Source: Cystobacter fuscus (lineage in GTDB: Bacteria > Myxococcota > Myxococcia > Myxococcales > Myxococcaceae). Taken from it: 64,000 nucleotides of DNA. The notes below the pieces were generated by a model. It saw only the letters and a program-made list of their open reading frames with translations. It made no database searches and was not told the origin of the DNA. Below are positions 34,877 to 43,985 of this stretch, one piece after another (the stretch's first letter is position 1; every line of letters starts with the position of its first letter). The position numbers and the translations under genes were made by a program. Location: the NCBI RefSeq assembly GCF_002305875.1, contig NZ_CP022098.1, positions 186,001 to 250,000 of the forward strand. Direction: 5' to 3'.

Positions 34877-36852
34877 GCGGCCTCCAGTTGCACGGCCTCC
34901 ACGTCCGCGGCCGGCGGCGGGCGCGGGTGGAGGAAGTGGTGGGCCAGGAGCTGCGTGGAGGCCACGGCGAACAAGGCCATGGTGTCCGCTTCGCTCTCGG
35001 CCGCGTTGGGAGCGCGCAGCTTGGCCACCAGCCGCTCCACCTTGCGCGCGTCGAAGACGCCCGTGGCCGTCACCGCGTCCGGGGCCAGCAGCTCCCGAGC
35101 CCACGCGGGGGCCTCGGAGCCCACCAGCGCGCCGGCGATCGGGGCGCGGTAGGGGAACTTGCTCCGCTCCAGGATGGAAGCCGGCACCTTGCCCCGCGAG
35201 AAGCGCTTGAGGAGATGCTTCTCATCCAGTCCGCGCAGCCGGAGCTGCTCGGGCACGCGCGCGGCGAACTCCATCACCGCCGTGTCCAGGAACGGGAAGC
35301 GCCCCTCCACCGCGTTGCCCAGCATCATCCGGTCGCCCTGCGCGGACAGCAGGTAGCCGGACAGCAGCGTGCGCGCCTCCAGGTACTGCGCCCGCGCCAG
35401 TGGCCGCCACCCGGCCACATGTGCTGGCACCGACGCCAGCACCGACGCCACCGGATCCTCGTGCGCCACCTTCGCCGCGAACTCCGGCGCGAGGAAGCGC
35501 AGGATGCGGCCACTGTTGGACCAGCGCACCTGGTGCGAAAAAGCCAGGCTGTCCGGCGTGTCCAGCCCCATGCCGAAGAACTCGCGCAGCAGTTCCACGT
35601 TCTGCTGGCTCACCGACAGGGTGGGGTAGAGCTCGCGCAGCAGCAGCGGCCGGTACTTCGAGCCCGGCTGGCGTGCCCAGAACTGGCGGACCTTCGTCTC
35701 CTTGAAGAGGTCGTAGCCGAGGAACATCTCGTCGGACCCCTCACCGGTGAGGACCACCTTGATGCCGTTCTCCCGTACCCACCCGCTCAGCCGCAGGAAG
35801 GGAGCCGGCGCGGTGCGCATCATCACCTGCTCCGCGTGGAAGATGACCCCGGGCACCAGCGCGCCGATGTCGCCGTCCCGAATCTCCACCACGCGGTGCT
35901 CGGTGTGCAGCTGCTCCGCCACCGTGGCCTGGTGCTGCCGCTCGTCGAAGCGCGCGTGCGCGAAGCCCACGGAGAAGGTCCGCAGCGTGCCGCCCAGCTG
36001 CCGCTGCGCCAGCGCGCACAGCAGGCTGGAGTCCAGGCCGCCCGACAGGTACGCCGCCACCGGTACGTCCGCGCGCAGCCGCAGCCGCACGGCCTTCTCC
36101 AGCACCGCGCCGAGCTCCTCCAGCAGGCGCGGCGCGTCCTCCACCGGCTCCGGCGTCACGCCGAAGTCCAGGTCCCAGTAACGGGAGACGTCCAGCGCCC
36201 CGTCCTTCAGCCGCGCGGTGTGCGCGGGCGGCAGCAGCGACACGCCCTCGAAGCAGGTGCGCGGCGCCACCGGCGACCAGAGTTGGAATGTCTGCTTGAG
36301 GCCTCGCGCATCCAGCGTCGGCGTCACCAGGCCGCCCGCGAAGAGGGCCTTGGCCTCCGACGCGAAGGCCACGTGCCCGTCCGGGAGCCACGCGTAGTAC
36401 AGCGGGCAGATGCCCACGCGGTCGCGTGACAGGTACAGCGTGCGATCACGCGGATCCCACAGCGCGAAAGCCCACTGCCCCTCGAAGCGGCGCACGCAGT
36501 CGATGCCCCACTGGAGATACGCCGCGAGGATGACCTCCGTGTCCGAGCGGGTTCGGAACGCATACCCGCCCGAGAGCTGCTCGCGCAACTCCACGTGGTT
36601 GAAGATCTCTCCGTTGAAGACGACGGTGAGGCCGGTGGCCTCGTCCCGCATGGGTTGGTGGCCGCTGGCCAGGTCCACGATGGACAGTCGCGCGTGCCCC
36701 AAGGCCACGCCATCCAGGAGGAGCGCCCGCTGCGCGTCCGGCCCCCGGTGCTTGATGCTGGCGGTCATGCGGCGGAGCCGCCCGGCATGCATGCTCCGCG
36801 CGGCTCCGGCGCCCCCGCCCGCCGGGAAGGTGAAACCCGCGATGCCGCACAT
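34873..36852 (-). CDS. asnB: class B asparagine synthetase (glutamine-hydrolysing)
   Basis: The 659 residues begin MCGIAGF, giving the N-terminal Cys2 nucleophile of the glutaminase domain, with RGPDAQ, RLSIVDLASGHQPM, FNGEIFNHVELR and RSDTEVILAAY. The synthase domain has the PP-loop VAAYLSGGLDSSLLCALA and GEGSDEMFLGY. Members in sugar or secondary-metabolite operons amidate a carrier-bound or sugar acid instead of aspartate. The operon position between an ACP and a ligase favours that here. It ends with ATGA overlap to the ligase. Confidence 0.9.
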   Translation of the reverse strand: MCGIAGFTFPAGGGAGAARSMHAGRLRRMTASIKHRGPDAQRALLLDGVALGHARLSIVDLASGHQPMRDEATGLTVVFNGEIFNHVELREQLSGGYAFRTRSDTEVILAAYLQWGIDCVRRFEGQWAFALWDPRDRTLYLSRDRVGICPLYYAWLPDGHVAFASEAKALFAGGLVTPTLDARGLKQTFQLWSPVAPRTCFEGVSLLPPAHTARLKDGALDVSRYWDLDFGVTPEPVEDAPRLLEELGAVLEKAVRLRLRADVPVAAYLSGGLDSSLLCALAQRQLGGTLRTFSVGFAHARFDERQHQATVAEQLHTEHRVVEIRDGDIGALVPGVIFHAEQVMMRTAPAPFLRLSGWVRENGIKVVLTGEGSDEMFLGYDLFKETKVRQFWARQPGSKYRPLLLRELYPTLSVSQQNVELLREFFGMGLDTPDSLAFSHQVRWSNSGRILRFLAPEFAAKVAHEDPVASVLASVPAHVAGWRPLARAQYLEARTLLSGYLLSAQGDRMMLGNAVEGRFPFLDTAVMEFAARVPEQLRLRGLDEKHLLKRFSRGKVPASILERSKFPYRAPIAGALVGSEAPAWARELLAPDAVTATGVFDARKVERLVAKLRAPNAAESEADTMALFAVASTQLLAHHFLHPRPPPAADVEAVQLEAA

Positions 36853-36858
36853 GCCGGG

Positions 36859-37110
36859 TCAGCTCTCCTTCCGCGGGCTCGACTGCTTGCGGCCCACGAA
36901 GGCCACCACGCGCGAGAGCGAGTCCAGGTTCTCCGGCACCAATTCCGTGTCCTCCAGCTTGATGCCGAACTCCGTCTCGATGAACGCCACCAACTCCATC
37001 ATGCCCGTGGAGTCGATGAGGCCCCTGCGCAGGAACGAGTCGTCGTCCCCGAAGTCGTCCACGAAGAAGGTCTCGACGATGAAGTTCCGGATGCGATCAC
37101 GAACGCTCAC
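36859..37110 (-). CDS. acyl carrier protein
   Basis: The 83 residues contain the carrier-protein motif LIDSTGMMELV, with Ser in DSTG as the phosphopantetheine site, an acidic helix II-III region (ETEFGIKLEDTEL) and a basic tail. It is a discrete single-domain carrier, not a fatty-acid AcpP (which has DSLD). It is six bases upstream of asnB and overlaps the acyltransferase gene. It presumably tethers the acid activated by the ligase. Confidence 0.9.
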   Translation of the reverse strand: MSVRDRIRNFIVETFFVDDFGDDDSFLRRGLIDSTGMMELVAFIETEFGIKLEDTELVPENLDSLSRVVAFVGRKQSSPRKES

Positions 37111-37757
37111 GATTCAATCCTGTTTGAAATCGAGGAGTGCGGAACCCGGGGCGGAGGCGTGTGTGAGTCAGGAGCGCCTGGTGCGCGCGACACCAGATCC
37201 AGGCTCATGTTGCGCGCCGGGTTTCCCATGGCCAGCGAGTCGGGCGGCACATCCTGGGTGACGATGCTGCCCGCGGCGACCACCGAGCGTGCACCGATGC
37301 GCACGCCCGGCATGATGATGGCGCCATGGGCAATCCAGACATCGTCCTCGATGATGATGGGCGCGGTGCGCTGGTCATCCCGGTCGCTGATGCGCACGAA
37401 CGAGGCGAACATGCACCGTTCGCCAATGCGCACGGAGTCCCAGACCTCCAGGGACACGCCGTAGTTGAAGTGGGAGCGGGAGCCCACGGTGAGCCGGGCG
37501 TCGGGATGGCAGGTGAGGGTGGTGGGCAGCATGCCACCCTTGAAGGTGAGCTTCTGGCCCAACTCCATCCATCCCTGGTTGTTCACCTGCACGTGGCCGT
37601 AAGCGCGCACGCCCCATCCCATGTGGCAGGAGCGGAAGATCCATTGCGCGCGCACCATGCCAACCGCGTACATGGGGAGGGGCTGGAGCTGGGCGCGCAT
37701 CTCCGAGAACTGCGCCAGCACGGACGCGGACCGGGTGAGCAGGGGCTGGGCGATCAT
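37107..37757 (-). CDS. hexapeptide-repeat acyltransferase 1
   Basis: This 216-residue left-handed beta-helix protein has GHVQVNNQGWMELGQ, MFASFVRISDRDDQRT, then IIIEDDVWIAHGAIIMPGVR and VVAAGSIVTQDVPP, the classic LbH repeats with the catalytic-type histidine in AHGA. It resembles maltose/sugar O-acetyltransferases. It overlaps the next gene (ATGA). It probably acetylates a sugar or carrier-bound product of this operon. Confidence 0.85.
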   Translation of the reverse strand: MIAQPLLTRSASVLAQFSEMRAQLQPLPMYAVGMVRAQWIFRSCHMGWGVRAYGHVQVNNQGWMELGQKLTFKGGMLPTTLTCHPDARLTVGSRSHFNYGVSLEVWDSVRIGERCMFASFVRISDRDDQRTAPIIIEDDVWIAHGAIIMPGVRIGARSVVAAGSIVTQDVPPDSLAMGNPARNMSLDLVSRAPGAPDSHTPPPRVPHSSISNRIES

Positions 37758-38296
37758 CCAACCACCTCCCGGCGGATCATCCGCGCGGGCCATCCCCCGA
37801 CCGCTGTGTCGGCGGGAATGCGTCGCGAGACGACGGTACCCGGCGCCACGCTGGCCCCTTTTTGCAGGTGGGTGCCCGGCAGCAGGATGGCGCGGCTGCC
37901 TACCTTCACGGCTTCCTCGATGGTCAGGGGCATGGACGACGGGCGCTCGTGACGGTTGCCACGCAGCGGGTGGTAGTGGTTGTCCATCACCTTGCACCAG
38001 GAGCCCAGGCGGCTCCGGGCGCCCACGGTGATGCATTCCTGCGCCTCGATGGAGGTGCCTCCTTCGATGGTCACCTCGTCCTCCAGGACGATGCGGCCCC
38101 CGCGCTGGGCGTGCAACTCGATGGGGGCGATGCGGCCGTCGAGCACCACGCGGGTGCCCACGCACACCTCGCCCTCGCCGTGGATCCACACCCTGCCCAA
38201 CACCGTGGGCGAGGCGCCCACCATGCGGCAGCGGCGCAGCTTCAGGCGCGAGATGAGTGTGTCCAACTCTTGCGTCAGTGGAAGGGACAGGGTCAT
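37754..38296 (-). CDS. hexapeptide-repeat acyltransferase 2
   Basis: The 180 residues have hexapeptide repeats from VLGRVWIHGEGEVCVGTRVV through IVLEDEVTIEGGTSIE to VKVGSRAILLPGTHLQKGAS. A histidine-bearing loop (MDNHYHPLRGNRH) is typical of WbbJ/NodL-like O-acetyltransferases. It has ATGA overlaps with acyltransferase 1 on one side and a five-base spacing to the SGNH gene on the other. Two paralogous acetyltransferases suggest two modification sites. Confidence 0.85.
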   Translation of the reverse strand: MTLSLPLTQELDTLISRLKLRRCRMVGASPTVLGRVWIHGEGEVCVGTRVVLDGRIAPIELHAQRGGRIVLEDEVTIEGGTSIEAQECITVGARSRLGSWCKVMDNHYHPLRGNRHERPSSMPLTIEEAVKVGSRAILLPGTHLQKGASVAPGTVVSRRIPADTAVGGWPARMIRREVVG

Positions 38297-38300
38297 GGCA

Positions 38301-39161
38301 TCACGGTCCGGTCTGAGCGGCCACCTGCGAGGGCTGCGGCAGTGTTGCCAGGAAGGTGACGAAGGCCGAGGCGAGGCGCGCCTGCCCCGCGGCGTTGAGG
38401 TGGCCGCCGTCGTCCGAGTATTCGGGCACCATCGCCGGGTAGCGGCGGCCGTTGAGCTCATACGTCTCGGGTGTGCCGTCGGAGCGGGTGGACTCCAGCG
38501 CGGCCAGGTCGAACAGTGGCTCCTTGCCGGTGTACGTCTGGCGCAGCAATGCGTTGAAGGCCTCGCGCGTGACGTTCTCTCCCATGCCCCACACAGGGCG
38601 GCCCATCAACTCCTTGAGCCACGCCTTGGCGCCACGCTGCACGGTGGTGAGTGGCACGGTGGCGTGCACGAAGGTGACACCCGGGTGGCGTGCCTTCAGC
38701 CCGGCCAGGGTGGCGCGGTACTTCTCGAAGAGAGCCTTCGCGTCCGTCGTGCTGTTGAAGTCGATGTAGCAGAACTTGAAGAAGGCCACGTCCGCCCCCT
38801 GCGCCATCCCACCGTCCATCAGCTTCTCGAAGTGGGCGATCTTCGTCTCGGGTTGCTCGTTATGGCCCACCATCGTGTGGGCCAGCGTGCCGGGCGCCAG
38901 GGGGGTGGAGGGGTCGCTCACCTCCATGATGCGCGGCGCCGGGCCCCCCTGGGTCGACAGCAGCCGTACTCCATCCAGGATGTTACCCCCCACGGACTGG
39001 TGCCCGAAGAAGACGCGGCGGCGGGTCAGCTTCTCCAGGCCCACTCGAGTCTCCTCGGAAGTGGTTGGCTCCATCGCGTTCGCCGCAGGGCTGGCCAGGA
39101 ACAGTACCCCCGGAAGGACCAGGGCACGCACTCGTATGAAAATTGTCCAGCTAGAGTCCAT
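38301..39161 (-). CDS. exported SGNH-hydrolase-like protein
   Basis: The 286 residues start with a hydrophobic export signal (LVLPGVLFLASPAANA). A RVFFGHQSVGGNILDGV block contains the putative nucleophile Ser, KFCYIDFN and HATVPL lie in the middle, and SDDGGHLNAAGQARLA near the end gives the DxxH of SGNH hydrolases. It is the first gene of the operon, so it is probably a periplasmic or surface esterase/acetyl-transfer partner of the two acetyltransferases. The start was chosen for the signal; RBS support is weak. Confidence 0.75.
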   Translation of the reverse strand: MDSSWTIFIRVRALVLPGVLFLASPAANAMEPTTSEETRVGLEKLTRRRVFFGHQSVGGNILDGVRLLSTQGGPAPRIMEVSDPSTPLAPGTLAHTMVGHNEQPETKIAHFEKLMDGGMAQGADVAFFKFCYIDFNSTTDAKALFEKYRATLAGLKARHPGVTFVHATVPLTTVQRGAKAWLKELMGRPVWGMGENVTREAFNALLRQTYTGKEPLFDLAALESTRSDGTPETYELNGRRYPAMVPEYSDDGGHLNAAGQARLASAFVTFLATLPQPSQVAAQTGP

Positions 39162-40143
39162 AAGGGCGTTTAAACCCTTTCCGAGCCAAACGTCAAACAC
39201 CCAACGGTCACTCAATTGCGTTTCTCCTACCAGGAAGTAAGGGATTCCTACGAATTCATGTCGAGCGAAAACATCCAAATATTGGGAGCCTTGGATTTCA
39301 GGACGACCGTCAGATAGTCGTTGTCCCAGACGGCGCTCCTGCACTTGGTGGATTGCCGTTCTTCCTTGTCTTCCCGCTCGGGGAAGAGGCGAGCCATTCT
39401 CCAAGCTCCAGTGCTCACGGGTGATTCGGGCTGAAATGCATAGGACGAATGGGGGTGGGGTACTGGTGAGGGAATGGGCTGGTGCACAGGGGCGGAGGAG
39501 GGTGGCCCCCCTGCTGGGGTCAGGCTCGCATCCACCCTGCGGGCAAGCCCACGGGATGTCTCCCGTTTCAGTGGCTTGCAGCGACTCAGCGCGGGCCGGC
39601 GACGTACGCTTCCCCGCACACCACACCCTGGACGCGGCTCTTCCGCCGTGTCCACGAGGGTTCCCCGTTTCGAGAGCCTTCTCATGGACCTGCCAGAGGA
39701 AACCGCTAGCCATCTGTTCCGTGGCTTCTCCCAACGTCCGGTCTTCAACAACAATAAGGAGGAGGGCTCGAGGCAAATTATGCAGATGTTTTTTCGTGAG
39801 GCGGGGCGAGCGCATCTCGGACTTGTCGGGCGCAAGGCACCGTGATAGGCGCGGAGAGAGGCGGTGTTGAGGGTGGAGGGCTGCTGACGGCGACCCCCGG
39901 GCTGTGCGTCAGGCCGGTGGAGAGGCCGCGCAGCCCCCTTCAGGCACACGCCGGCCCATGCAATCCGCGCAGTACCGCAATCCCCGCGCCCAACCTGGCC
40001 GTCAACCTGGACAACGCCGACGCCGTCTATAACCGCATCAACGCCAGCATCGACAAGTACATCCAGGAGCGCGGCCGTCGCCTTGGATTGGACAGACTTC
40101 GCACGGATGAAGAAGGGAATGAAGGAGGCGGCTCTATGCCAAG
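39162..40143. other. intergenic region with a nitH fragment and an unrecognised coding relic
   Basis: The first part should contain the promoter of the SGNH-to-NadE operon. On the minus strand 39248-39397 could encode about 49 residues ending in LTVVLKSKAPNIWMFSLDMN, which looks protein-like but matches nothing I know. Segment 39963-40075 is a rearranged copy of nitH (separate entry). The rest shows no gene. Confidence 0.45.
39963..40075 (+). pseudogene. nitH fragment with internal deletion
   Basis: Bases 39963-39984 match nitH near 18391-18412 (CGCGCAGTACCGCAATCCCC). Without a break the next 90 bases match nitH 18762-18850 almost perfectly, ending near ATCCAGGAGC. About 350 bases of nitH are missing at the junction. 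The copy is 21 kb from the intact gene and in the same orientation, and no other nit gene is nearby. Confidence 0.85.
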
Positions 40144-41652
40144 ATGCCTCGGGGTATGGTGGGCCGTGACGGAACCTTCCGGAGCGGAACGAGCGACGTG
40201 TCGGATGACAGCGTGAGCGATGCGGACGTCCCACGGGCCGTGACGTTCTTCGAGGGGCCGCTGGCTCCCGGGGACGTGCCTTCGCGCCTCGCGAGCCCCT
40301 TCGACCCGGGACCCCCGGGGCGGCTGGCTCGCCGGTCGGCGGAGGCGCTCCAGCAGCGCCTGCACCAGGAGCGCGCACGGTGGGAGGCACTGTGGCGTCC
40401 CGGTGGCGGCAAGATGTTCGGGGTGCTGGTCGTCGCGACACCCGGCGGGCGCATCGGCTCGCTGTGCGCGTTCTCCGGAATGCTGGAGGGCGCCTGGAAC
40501 GTGGAGGGCTTCGTCCCACCGCTGTTCGACGCAGCCGCGCGCGAGGCGTTCTGGCCGGAGGGGGAGGCCGAGCTTGCGGCGCTGGAGCAGCGTCACGCGC
40601 AAGCGCTTCACGAGGCCTCGCGTGAGTCGCGGATGGCGGCCCGGCGGGAGTGCGAGGCACGCCTCGCGGAGATCGCCCACCTTCGCGCGGAGCGGTCCCG
40701 GGAGCTATGGCGGCGGATGGCCCACTGCTACGTGATTTCCAACGCGCGCGGAGAGCGCCTGTCGCTGGCCGCGCTGTTCGCGCCCCAGCCACCCCCCGGA
40801 GGTGCTGGGGACTGCGCCGCGCCCAAGCTGCTGGCGTTCGCCTATCGCCATCACCTGAAGCCCCTGGCGCTCGCCGAGTTCTGGTGGGGTGCGTCTCCGC
40901 TCAAGGGGGCCCGGCAGTCCGGCGCGTACTACCCGGCGTGTGACGGCAAATGCGGCAAGGTCCTGCCGTACATGCTCGAAGGGCTTCCGGTGGAGCCCGG
41001 GCCCCCGCGGCCGGTGGCCATCCTCGAGGACCCACGAGTCCTTCACGAGGATCCGTGGCTGCTCGTCATCGACAAACCCCACGGACTGCCTTGTGTGCCC
41101 GGTCGTCACTCGCCCGCACGGGACTCGGTGCTCGTCCGGCTCCAGCGGCGGTTTCCGGAGCTCTCCCGTTCCTTCTTCGTCCATCCGCTGGAGCCGGAGT
41201 CCTCTGGCCTCGTGTTGCTCGCGCGGGACTCCGCCACGCAGGCGTCCCTCCAGCGTCAATTCGCGCGCCGCGAGGCCGAGCATCGTCACGTGGCCTGGGT
41301 GGACGGCCGCCTCGGGGGTGAGCACGGGAGCGTCGAGCTTGCCCTTCGCGGTACCTCCACGGGCTCGCTGGAGGTGCTCGCCGATGGACTGCACGGCAAG
41401 CGGGCCGTCACGGAATGGCGCGTCTGCGGAGCGAGCGATGCCCGCACGCGCGTGGTCCTCTGGCCCCGGACCTGGCATCCGCTTCAGCTGCGCATTCACA
41501 CCGCGCATCCGCTCGGCCTGGGCGTACCCCTCGTCGGGGACGTCCGCTTCGGCCGCGAGGACACGCGGCTGATGCTTCACGCCGAGGGGCTGGGCTTCAC
41601 CCACCCTCGCACGGGCGTGCGGCTCGATCTCGACGCTCCCGCTCCATTCTAG
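40144..41652 (+). CDS. RluA-family pseudouridine synthase with long N-terminal domain and altered catalytic motif
   Basis: The 502 residues have an N-terminal half (about 1-300) with GKMFGVLVV, the CAAPKLLAFAYRHHLKPLAL block and EFWWG plus YYPACDGKCGKVLPYML. This defines the extended RluA subfamily. The synthase domain follows (LVIDKPHGLPCVPG). The catalytic motif, normally HRLDxxTSG, reads HPLEPESSG, so the essential Asp is Glu and the preceding Arg is Pro. Activity is doubtful unless Glu substitutes. The start is uncertain; the first 30 residues may be untranslated. It is convergent with rarA. Confidence 0.8.
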   Translation: MPRGMVGRDGTFRSGTSDVSDDSVSDADVPRAVTFFEGPLAPGDVPSRLASPFDPGPPGRLARRSAEALQQRLHQERARWEALWRPGGGKMFGVLVVATPGGRIGSLCAFSGMLEGAWNVEGFVPPLFDAAAREAFWPEGEAELAALEQRHAQALHEASRESRMAARRECEARLAEIAHLRAERSRELWRRMAHCYVISNARGERLSLAALFAPQPPPGGAGDCAAPKLLAFAYRHHLKPLALAEFWWGASPLKGARQSGAYYPACDGKCGKVLPYMLEGLPVEPGPPRPVAILEDPRVLHEDPWLLVIDKPHGLPCVPGRHSPARDSVLVRLQRRFPELSRSFFVHPLEPESSGLVLLARDSATQASLQRQFARREAEHRHVAWVDGRLGGEHGSVELALRGTSTGSLEVLADGLHGKRAVTEWRVCGASDARTRVVLWPRTWHPLQLRIHTAHPLGLGVPLVGDVRFGREDTRLMLHAEGLGFTHPRTGVRLDLDAPAPF

Positions 41653-41657
41653 CGTTG

Positions 41658-42992
41658 TCATTCACCCCGGGACGCCTTGTCCTCGCGCCACCAGTGGCTC
41701 ATCCGCTCGTGGATCTCCGCCTCGTGGCCTTCCTTGCTCGGCCGGTAGAAGACGGAGCGCTCGAGGGGCTCGGGGAGATACGTCTGCCCGGGCACGTAGT
41801 GGTCCTTGTGGTTCCAGGGCGCCTCGTAGCCCTTCTTGTAGCCCAGCTCCTTCATGAGCTCGGTGGGGGCGTTGCGCAGGTGGAGCGGCGGGGCCGCGTT
41901 GGGGTGGGCCTCCACGGCCGCCAGCGCCGCGTCCATCGCCTGATAGCCCCGGTTGCTCTTCTTCGCCGTGGCCAGCAAGAGGGTCGCCTGGGCCACGAAG
42001 ATGCGCCCCTCGGGCATGCCCACGGAGTGGAAGCCCTCCTCGCACGCGCGCACGATGCCGATGGCCTCGGGCATGGCCAGCCCCACGTCCTCCACGGCGA
42101 TGACCTTGAGCCGGCGCCACAGCGCCACGTGGTCGCCCGTCTGCAGCAGCCGCGCCGCCCAGAAGATGGCCCCCTGGGGGTTGGAGCCCCGGCACGACTT
42201 CTGGAGGGCGCTCAAGAGCTCGAAGTGCTCGTCCCCGTCCTTGTTGTGCCGTGCGAGCCGTGTCCCGGTGGCCTGGAGGGCCGTCTCGCGCGAAATCTCC
42301 GCGCCGTCGGCGGTGAGCTGGGCCGCGAGCTCCAGCCCGCCCAGCGCCTTGCGCACGTCCCCTCCGCTCCCCTCCACCAGGACGGAGAGCGCCTCGTCAC
42401 TCACGCTCAGATGCCGGGCACCGAGCCCCCGCTTCTCATCGGAGAGTGCCCGCAGGAGCGCGGTCCGGAGGTCCGCGGGGGTGAGCTCGCGCAGCAGGAA
42501 GACACGGCACCGGCTGACGAGCGCGGGCCTCACCTCGAAGCCGATGTTCTCCGTCGTCGCCCCGAGCAGGATGAGGAGACCGCTCTCCACGTGGGGCAGG
42601 GCCTGTTCCTGGACGTTCTTGGCCCAGCGGTGGATCTCATCCACGAAGACGACGGTGCGCCGGTGGTACTGGTTGCGCAGGCGCTCGGCCTCGGCCACCA
42701 CCTCGCGGATGCGGGGGATGCCATCGGAGACGGCCGAGAGGATGACGAACTCCGCGTCGACGCTGGCCGCCAGCATGCGCGCGAGCGTGGTCTTCCCCAC
42801 GCCCGGAGGCCCTCCGAAGAGGCAGGAGACGATGGCCTTGCGTTCGATGAGCTGGCGCAGGGGCGCGCCAGGGCCGAGCAGGTGCGACTGCCCGATGAAC
42901 TCCTCGGGGGTGCGTGGACGCATGCGCTCGGCCAGCGGCGCGAAGCGGTTCACATCGACGGAAGCGGCGAACAGGTCGGGACCAGCGGGCAT
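41658..42992 (-). CDS. rarA: replication-associated recombination protein A (AAA+ clamp-loader-like)
   Basis: The 444 residues start at MPAGPDLF. Walker A is GGPPGVGKTTLARML, Walker B VVFVDEIHRWAK and sensor 1 LGATTENIGFEV. The MgsA-type C-terminal domain has RGSNPQGAIFWAARLL, VEDVGLAMPEAI, GYQAMDAALAAVEAHPNA, and the tail LGYKKGYEAPWNHKDHYVPG. This is a housekeeping repair ATPase acting at stalled forks with SSB. Very high confidence in family; monocistronic. Confidence 0.95.
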   Translation of the reverse strand: MPAGPDLFAASVDVNRFAPLAERMRPRTPEEFIGQSHLLGPGAPLRQLIERKAIVSCLFGGPPGVGKTTLARMLAASVDAEFVILSAVSDGIPRIREVVAEAERLRNQYHRRTVVFVDEIHRWAKNVQEQALPHVESGLLILLGATTENIGFEVRPALVSRCRVFLLRELTPADLRTALLRALSDEKRGLGARHLSVSDEALSVLVEGSGGDVRKALGGLELAAQLTADGAEISRETALQATGTRLARHNKDGDEHFELLSALQKSCRGSNPQGAIFWAARLLQTGDHVALWRRLKVIAVEDVGLAMPEAIGIVRACEEGFHSVGMPEGRIFVAQATLLLATAKKSNRGYQAMDAALAAVEAHPNAAPPLHLRNAPTELMKELGYKKGYEAPWNHKDHYVPGQTYLPEPLERSVFYRPSKEGHEAEIHERMSHWWREDKASRGE

Positions 42993-43117
42993 CGGGAGGC
43001 GGCAGCCTAACAAACGTGAACCCGGAGCCCGCCGGGAATCAACGGTGGGCGTCGTGAGGGGCTCGCCTCAGCTGGCCCGGCGCAAGGGCAAATCCCGCAC
43101 CGTCCGGCCACAGCAGG

Positions 43118-43231
43118 CACCTCGGCATCGGGAGTGAAGCCAAACACCGAGTGGATTCCAATGGTGTCCACGATGGCGAAGCCCGGACACACGAGGATTC
43201 CCACCTGAAGCTTCTTCGTCTGTTGCGACAT
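43118..43231 (-). pseudogene. DJ-1/PfpI-family N-terminal fragment
   Basis: This 38-codon stretch (QVGILVCPGFAIVDTIG, then HSVFGFTPDAEV) is the first beta-alpha unit of a DJ-1/PfpI domain. After it the frame becomes low-complexity, and the cysteine nucleophile region is absent. It sits 2.1 kb from an intact DJ-1/PfpI gene (45362) but is not a recent copy of it. Confidence 0.6.
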
Positions 43232-43426
43232 CTGGGGACCATGGCTTTCAGCGAACGAGCGGAGCCTTCCCGTGCATCGGGGGCACGTGTTCGATGTCTG
43301 CCATTATGAAGAACGCGCCCCAGCTGACGAGTGGCCAGAAGGCCATCTTTCGATGACTTCTGGCCACCACGGTGACGCGACACCCCCAGGCTGCGTGGCC
43401 TTCATGTCGCACCCTCCGTCACGGAG

Positions 43427-43876
43427 CTACGCGCGGGCGTGCGCCGTGGGGGAGAACGGGCTCAGGTAGGGCGCCACGGCGAGTTCCGCCCAGGTGTCGT
43501 GGAGCCCATCGAGGTAGCGCACCGGGACGCCCGAGAGATCCGCGCCATCCAGGCAGTTGAGGTTCACCGAGTAGAACGCGCCGCCCAGCTCCGGGATATC
43601 CCCGTGCCCGAAGACGCGGATGCCGCACACTCCGCAGAAGAGGGCATGCAGGGCCTCATGGCGCGAGAAGTCGCGCAGCACCTCCTGGCCGGCGACGAGG
43701 CGGAAGGCCTCCGGCTTCATGTGCACGCCCCACCAGGCCGTCTTGGTGCAGATGGTGCAGTTGCACCGGGTCGTCCCGGCGCTCGGATTGAAGTCGGCCT
43801 CGAAGCGCACGGCGCCACACTGGCAACTGCCCCGGTACGTCCGGACACCGGTGGAAGGGGAGGAAGCGGTCGTCAT
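43427..43876 (-). CDS. GFA-family (CENP-V/GFA zinc-fold) protein
   Basis: The 149 residues start with MTTASSP after a GGAG site. The zinc-binding cysteines are CQCGAV near residue 18, CNCTICTK near 40 and CGVCGIRVF near 85, the GFA/glutathione-dependent formaldehyde-activating fold. The actual reaction of most members is unknown. It is divergent from a truncated YafY-type regulator gene, its likely former regulator. Confidence 0.88.
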   Translation of the reverse strand: MTTASSPSTGVRTYRGSCQCGAVRFEADFNPSAGTTRCNCTICTKTAWWGVHMKPEAFRLVAGQEVLRDFSRHEALHALFCGVCGIRVFGHGDIPELGGAFYSVNLNCLDGADLSGVPVRYLDGLHDTWAELAVAPYLSPFSPTAHARA

Positions 43877-43985
43877 GGTGGGTCTCCTGGAGAGGGGGCG
43901 CGGCGCTTTCGGGCTCGCCCCGGTGACCAGGAGAAGGTAGGAAGCCTCGCGGACAGATTCGGTCCGCGATGTGAGGAGCCGTCCC

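Noticed and set aside
32283..39161. Exosortase-associated exopolysaccharide cluster
   Set aside because: AsnB, ACP and ligase fit, but no exosortase, PEP-CTERM protein or glycosyltransferase is present in the window.
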